Position numbers and translations under genes: made by a program. Source: Blattamonas nauphoetae (Eukaryota; Preaxostyla; Oxymonadida). From it: 64,000 nt of DNA. Each line of letters begins with the position of its first letter. Position 1 is the first letter of the stretch. The stretch is taken from contig JARBJD010000377.1 in the NCBI GenBank assembly GCA_033064195.1, positions 1-64,000 on the forward strand, read 5' to 3'. Below, piece by piece: positions 54,111 through 64,000 of the stretch. The notes below the pieces were generated by a model that was not told the origin of the DNA, ran no database searches, and worked only from the letters and a program-made list of their open reading frames with translations.

Positions 54111-55320
54111 TTATTGGTGATATAACTGAGTCAATTCTTGATACAGTGTTATGAATATTTGAGAAAACAGACTTGTAAACAATCGTCGTGATCGAGTGTC
54201 GATCGTCCAATTGTCTTTTACCGTCGATGGAATGTGAAATTGCCTTCTTAGTTTAGCGAGTGGTTCTACAGTCGAAATCGGATGAATTCCACACGACTGA
54301 AAGGCTGGCTTGATCACCTTGATCTTGAAGGCCACTTGAACTGCTGGAAGGAGTGCGGAAGCGATGGCTCGTCGAATGTGAATCCACTAGGAGAAGTGCC
54401 CATCTTCCAGCGAGTGATTCACTTTTTCTTTTCTTGACGACTTTCTTGATAAAAATCTCTGAGATATAGCGAATGAAGGTTGATTTGTCCATCCAACCGA
54501 TTCTATTTGGGATTTGACGGATGAGGTGCTTGGGAAATCGTTCAAAGGTCCATCAGCACAAATACTGGAGCATATCGTTGTATTTGGACTCTTCATCGGC
54601 TTTCTAGCAGGGAGAGGTGTAGAATTTTTGTGTTGAGCTTCTAATTGAACTTTCTTGCCAGTGAAGATTAGCGATGATTCGTCTAAATGAAAAAGTAATC
54701 TTTCATCGATCTCGTACGTTGATATTACAGTCGCAATTGTCTCAATCCATTGTCGTACTGTCGTGGGATTGCAGCAGGATATTTTTATCGACTCTTGCCT
54801 CGCCGGTTTTTTCATTTTCAGTTCAGTTGAAAAAGTCTTGTTGTGATAAATCCAGGTTGGGCTGAGTGGGCGATCCAAATATTGATCGCCAACCTCGTCG
54901 ATAAGCATCTTCTCTGCCGAAAGGTTGGATTAAAAAAAGAATATCATGAATACTTCTTTCTGAAGAACCGGAAGTTTCACGGTTCCACGATCTGATTTCT
55001 GTTTGTTGAATAGGCTGAATCATTCCTTTCTTTGAGACTTGTTCAGTCGACATGGGCGGCCGACATCACCACAGTCGCGATTTTGTGCGTGTGCTTTTCT
55101 TGCCCTCATCACAGCACTTGGATCAACTTGGGCGACTCGATTCACAATTCCTTTCTTTAACTTGAGGTTTCGTTCGACTCGAACAACCCGCTCTGCGCAA
55201 TACATCCCAAAATATTCAGACTTTGCCTATTCTTGGAGGACAACTTTCTTGTGTGGTGTTTTGGGATCTTTCTGCCTTTTCATTGATGATGAAATCCTCG
55301 GAGATTCTTGAACTCGTCTG
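54111..55320 (-). pseudogene. Pogo/Tc5-like transposase relic
   Basis: The minus-strand N-terminal piece has GRPCRLNKSQRKE, an HTH entry motif. A second piece carries LLFHLDESSLIFTGKKVQLE, with the first catalytic aspartate. A third has RWALLLVDSHSTSHRF, with the second, and the remainder (PAFQSCGIHPISTVEPLAK) matches the family's C-terminal GI-P motif. The four pieces lie in different frames, so at least three frameshifts have occurred, near 55030, 54900 and 54480-54340. It is related to, but clearly distinct from, the long transposase at 40.5 kb. Confidence 0.65.
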
Positions 55321-55689
55321 TTGACTGTACCTTCTCAGATTCTATCAGTTAGGGCATCAATGGAATTATCATTGAAAACACTAATTTCTCTTTTTTACTA
55401 CTCCTTCTCCACTCGAACCTGAATCGAGGTGCTAATTGTCCTCATGGATGAAGGGTGTCTCAATTTTCAGGGGAAAACCTCGATCTCAGGGGAGTATCTC
55501 AATCTCAGTTGAGAATCTCAATCACAGGGGAAAATCTCAATCACATGGGAATAATGTCAAATAACATAAGTGTTGAAGAAGAACACAATTTTGATCCTGT
55601 ATGGTTCAGAGTTATCCTTGTACCAAAATGGAGCAAATTCCACAAAGGGTCAAATTTTGGCCCTCCAGTGGTTCACCATTTCACACTAT

Positions 55690-57600
55690 GATCTTCATTC
55701 TCAAAATGTCAAAAAATGCATTTTAATCACTAATAAATCGTCTGAATTGTGCGATTTCCGGACGAAGAAGCTTGGGAAACTGCCATGGCGCGGACGTGAG
55801 TCCGAAACATAAAGTCTGTTGGATATAAGCGCGTCCGTTGTGAAGGAAACCGAAATGTGGTTGGTCGCGCTTGTGGATTGCGACATGAATATATACATGT
55901 TTGAGGTCGAGTGAACACATCCAACATCCCTGCGTGATAGACTGTGCAACGGTTGAAAACGATTCCATTTTGAAATGTCGAGGAACGACATTCTGATTCA
56001 GCGTGCGGCAGTCCAAGATTCTTCTCCGCCCCCCGTCCGACTTCGCGACCACAAAGGTTGGGTTCCATGTGCACACTTCGCCATTTGTCGTATCACTGAT
56101 CACTCCCTCTGTCGGAGGGCCATCCTCTCCCCACTCGACTTTGATTCCCTTCGCGATGACCTCTTCGAGGCCAAACTCTTGCCAAGCGGTGCTGAAATAT
56201 CTGGTCCTTCCTCCCAGTCGATCGTCCACAGTCGGCGCAATCAACTGGGAGTTGTCTTTTGTTCCCACTAAGATTTTCCCTGTGTTGATTTCTGATGGGC
56301 AGGGGTTAGGCATTGTGCTCACGGTGCTCAGCTTTTTTGGGCCCACCTCTAAACCGCTGTTTGAATTTCATTTTCTCGTTCTTAAATCTGTGTATAAGGT
56401 CCACATTTCGTGTGTATTTTTTAGTAGATCGTTCAATTTTCACTTTGTGGAAAGTTCGTAGGCAAACAATTCGGAGCGGATTTTTATCACGTTGGGAACG
56501 CTATAATGGATCCAAATTCTCAAAATAAACTCAATAACATCGAAATACAGAAACTGGATGCAAATTTGTGAGAAATGATCGAAACTGACTTCATGATCCA
56601 ACATTTTGTGTCGGGACTACAACTCACCAATTCATGTGTTATATCCAGTCCCACCAATTCTTTCTTTATCTTCTCCATCGTTAGTTTGTATTCTCATCGT
56701 TACAACCGTATGTAGTTCTTCCTCCGATGAGACTGGGCTCACCAATGAAGCTGAACAAGTTTCAGGCTGTTCACGATGGAGAAGGTGATTCAAAGGTCTT
56801 TTCTGCGACAACAACAGATCTTCTATCTCAAAGAATGGAAGAAGCGGAGGTGTTGAGTGAGGGGAATGAAGTGGTGGATGGATGACGAGGCGATGACACC
56901 GTTTAAAGAGCAGTGCGAGAACCCGAAGAGCCAGCCTATTGGGACGGGGCAGAAAACTGAGATGAGCGAGATGTTGCTGTTGAAAATGTCGGATTTCGGA
57001 TACTCCTGACTACGAGGAGTTGGATCAGATCTGAGTCATCCTCCCTCTTCGTCGCATCCGCATCAAGTCCTTGTAATGCTAGGAATTGCGCAATCCTGAG
57101 GTCGTTCACCGACCTTGTGACCTCTGCTGCTTTGAATGTCATCAACTCCACCGATCTTGCCAGGTCCTCCACAGTGTCGGACTTCTGAAACGAAACAACG
57201 CCCACTTTCGTCATGTTGAACGCGTCTGCTTCCAACTGGAGGAGACGCTTGTTCAGCTGATTCTTTCCTCGATCTGGTAATCTTGGTGAAATCACGTCCG
57301 GGTAAAACCGGAATTCAATGATTTGCGCCATTCTGTCCTTCAGCTCCTTCTCTTCCTCTTCATTCCACCTAAATATGGGAAGGAGTTTGGCAGTCTCCAC
57401 CAAGTCTGATAATCGCTGATCCCGGCTTCTGATCTCTGTTAGAGTCTCCATCTGTGACTGTCGCTGTAATTCTGTTTGATCGTGCCAGTTCAGATTGAAG
57501 TCGACGGATTGGTGGTGTTGCAGATTCTGGAAATCAACGGGGGTGAGACTGTGGGTACCACGTGGGCCCGCTGAAACTGAGCGACGGATTTGCGACTGGG
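55690..57600 (-). mobile_element. DIRS-like retroelement fossil
   Basis: Two minus-strand parts are visible. A gag-like frame at 57451-56936 has charged, coiled-coil-like composition (EEEEKELKDRMAQIIEFRFY). A reverse-transcriptase part lies at about 56300-55720, with the fingers motif VVAKSDGGRRRILD and the palm-side motif CFGLTSAPWQFPKLLRP. Such motifs are typical of the DIRS/PAT/Ngaro tyrosine-recombinase class. RNase H and recombinase regions are not seen in the window. The copy is broken and incomplete, with several breaks, and looks old. Confidence 0.65.
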
Positions 57601-57790
57601 ACTGAGGTCCTTCGACTGGTTGAGGTGTTTGTCCGATTACTGTCCATTGCGTGGCTGGGGGGAGGTATTGTTTTCATTGAACAGAATCGATCCCAGCGGC
57701 CTGGTCAATATGAAAAGAGATCATTCTCATCATGTGGATGAAGAATCCACCATATCTGCCCATATCCCAAGGGGATGTGAATCCCGAGTA

Positions 57791-58598
57791 CCCTGTTTCC
57801 AGAAGCCGTCTTTTTACCAAAACCCGTATATTTCAGAAACTGTCTCAAAATTGTTGTTTCTGATTATCCTTTCACTGTAAAATTGTTTTTCATCAGCTTT
57901 TTTGTGAAATGTAATCAATCGAAAAAGAATCGAGAAAAAAATTCGGGACGATAATATCTTCTTGGACTGTCTTGGTGATCAACCCTGAATTTTGTTGTGG
58001 GTGCTCCTCCTCAACCAGTCATCATTTAGAGCTCCTGTTTTCACAAGAAGTGATAACATGATGAAATTAATCATTTTCAATCCTTTTTTTGTCTTTTATA
58101 CCAACTCCAAATTTCCCAGTTTCAACAAAAAAGTGGAGGATCATTGGTTTTCTGCAAAATTTCGAGTCTATCGAAACTTTTTTTAAAAACTCGTCATTTA
58201 GATGATAGCTGGACCATCTTTGAATGTTATTTCCACAATTTGTTCGACATTTTATCAAGAAGTTAGGAAGAAAAACTTGCATTTTGAAATGAGAGACTGA
58301 AAACAGGATTGAAAATGATTAATTTCATCATGTTATCACTTCTTGTGAAAACAGGAGCTCTAAATGATGACTGGTTGAGGAGGAGCACCCACAACAAAAT
58401 TCAGGGTTGATCACCAAGACAGTCCAAGAAGATATTATCGTCCCGAATTTTTTTCTCGATTCTTTTTCGATTGATTACATTTCACAAAAAAGCTGATGAA
58501 AAACAATTTTGCAGTGAAAGGATAATCAGAAACAACAATTTTGAGACAGTTTCTGAAATATACGGGTTTTGGTAAAAAGACGGCTTATGGAAACAGGG
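57791..58598. mobile_element. Foldback MITE, 808 bp, TA-flanked
   Basis: Two arms of 294 bp (57791-58084 and 58305-58598) are nearly perfect inverted copies around a 220-bp centre. Ends are CCCTGTTTCC and GGAAACAGGG with TA on each side. This is the classic structure of a Tc1/mariner-type MITE or foldback element. It has no coding capacity. The arms differ by only a handful of bases over nearly 300, so it is young. Confidence 0.9.
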
Positions 58599-60115
58599 TA
58601 GTGGTTGAGAACTGCCTCAACCTTTTTGAAGATCGCCTCAAAAAACTTACCAAAGTCCGTGCGCATATAGAAAAGTAGTTTTCAGTGGGCAATCAATCTG
58701 AAAAGCTGCACAGTGAAGTGAAGGAGATGGATGATCGGATGCGGGCAATGTGGATGCGAGCAAGACACTGGGCAGAATGGGCTTTGGAATATGGAATCTG
58801 CGAAGTCTGGACATTCGAAAAGGGGAGACGAAAGAGGAAGCAAAACGGAGGATAGAAAAGAGAAGGAGAGGAGAATCGAAAGTGAAAGATGACGACAGGA
58901 GGAGTAGAAGGAGGATCAAAGGCTGATTCGCGAAATTCAAAGGATGCATGAGATTGACACGGCCGAAAGCCAACTTAAGAAGAGCAAAGGGAAGCATGAG
59001 ATTGACTTTCTCGACACGTGGAATGAGCCAGTCGATTTTACTCTCCCTTCCTTTTGTCTTCAAACTCGGCTGAAAAGTTCCACTACAGCGAGATGAGCAA
59101 GATATGCATGACATGTGAATGTGCAGGTGTGTTGATTCATGATCATTCACTCATCCAGATTATGATGCGATCGAACCTTTGTTTCATCACAACACTTTCA
59201 GTCCCGAACTCGAGATTCTTACCGAGGTGCATCTGTCGTCTTATGCTCTGACAGGTCCTCATTCATCCACTTCGTCCCATTTTGTGTTTCTTCATCGTGT
59301 TTGTTCTCCATTCATCCTCTTGCCATCACCTTGAGTCGTTGTCATTGAGATCATGTTCCCACCTAAGACAGAGATCCACCGAACAACGAAACATCCTTCC
59401 CTGGGAAATCGAAGTCAACCTTCTTCACATTAACGATGATTGATGATGACTACTGTTCATTCTTTTCATCACACTTCCATTTAACCTATCCTCTCATCAC
59501 TGAGATCGATTCAATGGATATCGAAAGAACTCATTCCGTGGATCCAAAAGCGAAGGCGTCCAAAATCAGAGATGAAGAACTGTATTTGTGTTTCGTTTAT
59601 TACACTGTGAGCATTGTTACTCTCTCTAGTTCGCCTCGATATTGACTCCAACTGAACTCACCTGGATTCATTATTCCAGAGATCGAAGAGATTGTGAAGT
59701 CAGCGCACCGATCGCTGAGCAGACGCTAGGAATGATGTGGTGATGTGAGACAATGTCCGAGATGTGCGGAGGACGAACAGAAGCGGAGAAAGTACCAAAT
59801 GAAGGGCGGACAGAACCAGAGCCTGTTTCGAGAGAGTGAACTGGACAACGAATTTGGAATCCAAGACATGTGATTTGTGCATGTTGCAGAGCATTCCGAT
59901 ACACATCCAACAAGGCCGCATCGATCAAATGAACTGAAAGAGCAAGAGACGGACGACAAATCCCACTAGGATGAAACAAGTGATGGAAGCTAGTGCGAGA
60001 TAGAAGAAGAAACTCCCAGATTTGAACAATGCAAACAAGACACTCAATCGAAATCTGATCTATCTCCATCCTGTTTAATCATTTCTCTCATCCACCATCA
60101 GGATCAAAAATTGGT
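58599..60115. other. No firmly supported gene
   Basis: Minus-strand frames at 59150-58647 and 60069-59671 are leucine/serine-rich and may be decayed exons. Nothing recognisable. The left boundary of the second Polinton lies somewhere in the last few hundred bases. Confidence 0.4.
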
Positions 60116-61206
60116 ATGAAACACTGCGAACAAGCATACAAAGCATATCAACAACACCATCGCGATGTGACTTTTCCACCAATGGTTCGATGTCCTGCAG
60201 AGGCAACACCAATTCAAATCCCAACCAAAAGAGAGGTTCAACCACCACTGTCTCCAGTCATTCCTAGACAGAAGAGAAACTTGAAATCGATTGGTTCAGA
60301 ATTTAAATTTCCAATGAAGGAGTGGAGGTTCTAAGATGATGAGCTCTTCGAACCTACGACACAGCAAGTCCTCAATAAGTTGGAACAAATGAAAGGAATG
60401 TTTGACCATCAACAAAGAAACGATTCAGATGATGAACAAATCAAAGCAGAGAACTCAATCTTGAATAATCAAAAGCAAATGGAACACTTTATTACCTCAC
60501 ACATGCTGGATTCAAATAAAATGAACAGAGACACATTTGTTCGAACCTCAATTAACAGAACTATTTCGAACGATGATCTTGACTTCATTCTGACTCACAC
60601 AAAACAAATCCCATTTGGTGGACGATCATTTCAGGACTGGTACGATGAACATACTCATAGATGGGATTCTGCACATCCAAGATAAATCCTGAGAGAAAAA
60701 GGAGGTGATGCGATGAAGATTGACCAACCAACAATTCAGAGAACAACAGAGAAAATACAGTATCCCTTTCGATCAAAGATGCAATTCATGTCCAAAGACA
60801 TCACTGGAGATTCAGAAAAGACAGCTGACAGAAAGGTTCCACAGAATTGTGATCGACCGTACTTTTCTCCCAAGTTTGGATCATGGGAAATTGATCTCGT
60901 TTTTCTCCGATCACCAACGTCGAAAACGGTACTGCAGATCTACCTATTTGCCATCAACATAAACACCAAATACTTGGTAGTAATTCCTGTATTAGATAAA
61001 TCATGGAAGAATGTCAAGACTGCAATCAATGATCTGATTAACCATCGTGGAGTTAACGTCAACAACATTCGTGGTGATGGTGAAGCAGCATGGACTTGTA
61101 TTGAAGCATCAGAGTTTTTCAAGCATCAGAAAGTCAGCACGTATTTCACAAGCTCACCATTCACAAATCACATTAGAATTGTCGATCGAGTGATCAGAAC
61201 AATCAG

Positions 61207-62416
61207 CAGACCTGTGATACCGATCCTATCGATCTCAGCTTTTTTGATCTCAGTTTGTTTCTAGTGCTCAAATTTCGAAATAATTGCACATTCCGACACT
61301 GAGGATCTTATTGGCCTATTCTTGTCGATATCTGCACTGTTCGAGTGATAGATTCCGCAGGTTGTCTTTCGCTAAGAAATAGTTTGTTTATCTTCGAGAT
61401 TTCCTCCCTTGATCACAATCATCAGTCCTATTTTGACACAGAAGATCTGTTCTTTCATTAATTCTTCTTATTTTTTCGTTTTATTCTCTATAATCCATCA
61501 GGTCGATCCTCGACACTCGATCTCTGGCCTACCTTGATGTTACTCTCTGATTCTTTCGTGCTGTGGCTCACTTCTCTTTTCGACCTTCCGAATCTAGTGT
61601 ATACTCTCCTCCAAAATTCGGATCTGTTGGTCCATCTGCCCCGATTGCACCAATTTCCCCGATCGCCGCTCTTCCTTCTCCTTGTCCTCTCATCTCGTCT
61701 CAACCAAGTTATGGAAGCGATGAAGTTCATGACATGCACGGAGCTGAGGAAGATGAAGGAGTGTGTTCTCTCATGCGAGACATGGAACGAAAACATTCTG
61801 TTGTGAGTGGGACTGACATCCTCGGCGTGACGTTCAAACTGACTTACGTCAAAACCAACAAATCGCACGAGCTTCCCTCCGCGTTTCTTCAATAAACATG
61901 TATGCTGCTGTCGAAGGAGAACATGGACTTGTACAGAATGAAGCTGGAGCTGATGATCCGTGTGAGAAAGGTCAAGTTGTTCATCCCAACTTCGTGGTTC
62001 GTCTGCGATGTGACCAGAATGAATCTATCTCTTCCTTCCGATCTTCCGTTCATCATGATCTTCTTCTCTTCTACGCCTCGGTTCTCTTTTTCCTCTCTCT
62101 CTCTTCAGTCTGTTTTGGCTGAGCAGATCACCATACTCGCCATCTCCCACTCTCTCATTATCGAAGTGCCCCATTTTAAAACACGAATCACGCCTCCACT
62201 CTTTCAACAAGTACTATTATCACTAAACCATTTTTCCGTTCATGCAATCCTTATCCGATCATCGATGCTTTTCTCGACTCATACTTTTACAAAATCGAGT
62301 TAAAATGAGAAAAATGTTGATACGCCAAAATAAGTCACTGATCTCAGTCCCAAATCCCGAACTGAGTTCTATCGATCTCAGTTTCTGCTTGAAATGTCTT
62401 ACGTGTTCGAGGTCTG
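61207..62416. mobile_element. hAT-like element, 1,210 bp, with internal extra sequence
   Basis: It is flanked by the 8-bp duplication ACAATCAG (61199-61206 and 62417-62424). The TIR tip is CAGACCT on both sides. Subterminal motifs GATCTCAGT and ACTGATCTCAGTCC match the GATCACAGT family features of the 333-bp MITE at 36472, so both derive from one family. The middle (about 61500-62300) holds coding-like frames (FLQ-ending frame at 61563-61895; LLSKENMDLYRMKLELMIRV near 61905) absent from the small relative. That suggests captured host sequence, though a longer parental version is also possible. Confidence 0.8.
61563..62110 (+). pseudogene. Possible captured gene fragment inside the hAT-like element
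   Basis: Two plus-strand frames look coding. One at 61563-61895 is proline/serine-rich, then EEDEGVCSLMRDMERKHSVV and GVTFKLTYVKTNKSHELPS. One at 61902-62050 gives SKENMDLYRMKLELMIRVRK and VKLFIPTSWFVCDVTRM. They may be exons of one former gene. I recognise no domain. The fragment lies fully within the TIR-bounded element. Confidence 0.35.
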
Positions 62417-63187
62417 ACAATCAGAGATGGATTCCAAGACAATTCAACACAGATGGCCAATCATTCAACGATGAATCAGATGGTGAACTATTACAACGTG
62501 ACTCCACATCGAGCGTACTGGAATTCATTCACTCCACAGCAGGCACAAAACAATTGTGAAGTCGAAGCATTGTACATCTCCAGTTGTGAATTACCATTGA
62601 AGAACATCCAAAGACAGCAGACAACACAGATGTTATGGAAATACAAACCAGGAAACATTCTGTTGATTCATCTTGATTTGGACAAGACTGTTGCCAAATT
62701 TCAGAAGAAGCGAAGACAGTTTCAATTTGTGGGGAAATTCATCGAATACAAACACGGTAATGTCGTAGCTACTCTACTGAATGGTCTCACATGTCTACCA
62801 AAAATAGTGTACGTTCCGATCCAACACACGAAGTTTCATGCTGAGTCAATTGACGACTTAACTCTAGAGGTCATTACTAAATTTAATTTGGTGTAGTTTC
62901 GAAATTGTTTCAGATCTTTTTATTTCATTCAAATGACATCACTGACAATATTAGAACCGTTTGATCCTGAGCATACAGAGTTCACAAACATCCACGACTT
63001 TCAGAGATACTTGGAGAAGAATAGAAAGAACTGAATGAGTACACAACACAGAAGCTGAATAGGATGATTCAAATTGATGGATACAGAATAACAAAAATAA
63101 GAGGTGAGATTACTGAAACGATATGTTGATGCTTCCACTACTCCTAATTCACTATCGATTGATCAAAGATTATCAGACATTGAAGAA

Positions 63188-64000
63188 TCAATTCGGACGC
63201 TGACAGACACTATTGGAAACCTGATACAAGAGTTCTCTGACCCTTCTGATTCGTCCCTCTTTGTTTATTTCATTGAGTACGACTCCATCTGTATTCAATC
63301 GAAGAAGAACTGCTTCACATTTCTGATTCCGTTGATAGACAGTCCTTAATTGTCGAATGTCAGTCGGTGAGTTCAACCGAGGATATACTCGACTGATTCG
63401 TTCTTTGTTGAATCCTCCAAAGATCCACATCGAATCAATGTTCGACTTCATGTCTGCTGACACACTGAAGAGCTCATGCATTGTCAGAAAGAATGTGAAT
63501 TTCGGTTGTCGATTCACCAGCAGTAAGTCCATCATTGTCATTCTATTTTAGGATGTTCATCGTTCACCAAGGATTCAACGACAATCATCAGGGAGGATAA
63601 TCGTTTGGAGATTCTTGACTGAGAAGTCATCAATGCAAAGTGAGTCAAATAGTTCATCTCAGCATTCATCTGTTATCTTGTTTTGCCAGAGATTGTCAAT
63701 AATTTCTTTATAAACTGCCATTGATTCAGAGAGTTCCAACAGAAATGGAAGTGCATCTTCATATTTAACTTTCACATAAGGAACATTCAGTATTGGTTTG
63801 AATTTATCGAATGTCGGATTAAAGTTCTAATCAGTGACGAAGTCAAAGAGGTGAAAGAGTTCATTTCTGACCTGAACATTCTGGAGCTTGGCAACTTCTC
63901 GAAGAGCATTGAATGGCTTCCACTTCCTCTGTTTCCAACAAGGACATTGACACTGTTGCGATGAAATTTAGGTCTGGATGAATCTGAGATTGTACTTCAT
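63188..64000 (-). CDS. Polinton packaging ATPase (FtsK/HerA type), partial
   Basis: On the minus strand 63541-63188 encodes a C-terminal ATPase segment: a hydrophobic strand followed by MKSNIDSMWIFGGFNKERIS. That matches the arginine-finger/strand region of viral packaging ATPases, where an asparagine/aspartate-rich motif follows a beta strand. The rest of the gene continues to the window edge in less certain frames, so Walker A is not verified here. It moves DNA into the capsid in related elements. Confidence 0.5.

Larger units (their letters stand above)
60713..62896 (+). pseudogene. int: Polinton integrase (retroviral-type), interrupted
   Basis: The first part (60713-61206) has the rve-type core: an aspartate in SWEIDLVF, the hydrophobic strand NINTKYLVVIPVLD, and a second aspartate in IRGDGEAAW. 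It then goes into the region typical of Polinton integrases before the insertion. The later part (about 62425-62896) is the C-terminal end, with a chromodomain-like basic stretch (FQKKRRQFQFVGKFIEYKHG). The intervening 1.2 kb belongs to a different element. The gene is broken. Confidence 0.75.
60116..64000 (+). mobile_element. Second Polinton, terminal part
   Basis: This end has the integrase reading inward on the plus strand and a packaging-ATPase-like gene on the minus strand, as expected at the integrase end of a Polinton. Two frames ahead of the integrase (60116-60334 and 60380-60685) may be its N-terminal region or small genes. The integrase is interrupted by a 1.2-kb hAT-like element. 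The copy is broken, with a few breaks, and continues beyond the window edge. Confidence 0.7.

Overview
This window looks like nuclear DNA of a repeat-rich unicellular eukaryote. The gene fragments have GT-AG introns, the standard code fits the long open frames, and there are Polinton, mariner, pogo, Mutator-like, hAT-like and DIRS-like elements. Two places carry pieces of right-handed beta-helix surface proteins of the kind expanded in oxymonads. An oxymonad-like metamonad (for example Blattamonas or a relative) is my best inference; no rRNA or housekeeping marker in the window proves it.

Layout. 1-5.1 kb is the terminal part of a Polinton, with a minus-strand protein-primed DNA polymerase carrying an HNH-like module, plus a small duplicated-domain protein. 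5.1-6.3 kb holds tandem repeats, an AT-rich satellite, a tRNA-like relic and four copies of a 36-bp hairpin repeat. 6.4-8.0 kb is a broken pogo-like transposon, followed by a strongly self-complementary stretch (8.04-8.24 kb). 10.9-22.6 kb is mainly minus-strand host coding fragments, interrupted by a 576-bp MITE and by mariner and Mutator remains. 23-24.7 kb has decayed transposases. 25.7-32.9 kb is an intron-rich host gene that appears to be split by a 4.1-kb TIR element holding four copies of an unrecognised structured RNA. 33-35 kb has two smaller minus-strand gene candidates. 35.8-37.1 kb is a mariner whose transposase is interrupted by a 333-bp hAT-like MITE. 39.9-42.4 kb is a long pogo-like transposase with a spliced 5' exon. 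43.3-53.2 kb is a host gene cut by a 7,114-bp element with perfect 25-bp TIRs and 8-bp target duplications; that element carries a decayed beta-helix surface-protein gene and a nested foldback element. 54-55.3 kb is another transposase relic, 55.7-57.6 kb a DIRS-like retroelement fossil, and 57.8-58.6 kb a foldback MITE. From 60.1 kb to the end lies the terminal part of a second Polinton (integrase and packaging ATPase), whose integrase is interrupted by a 1.2-kb relative of the MITE inside the mariner.

Main message. The window records layers of nested insertion, several with exact target-site duplications. In the 7.1-kb case and the mariner case, taking out the element and one duplication leaves one continuous reading frame in the host gene or mariner. 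The most novel signals are (i) the four-copy structured RNA family at 26.9-29.6 kb with compensatory base changes, (ii) the cargo-carrying 7.1-kb element, (iii) the pair of hAT-like elements, small and large, the large one perhaps carrying captured sequence, and (iv) the multi-hairpin region at 8.04-8.24 kb. Host gene functions are mostly not recognised here, and exon boundaries are provisional.
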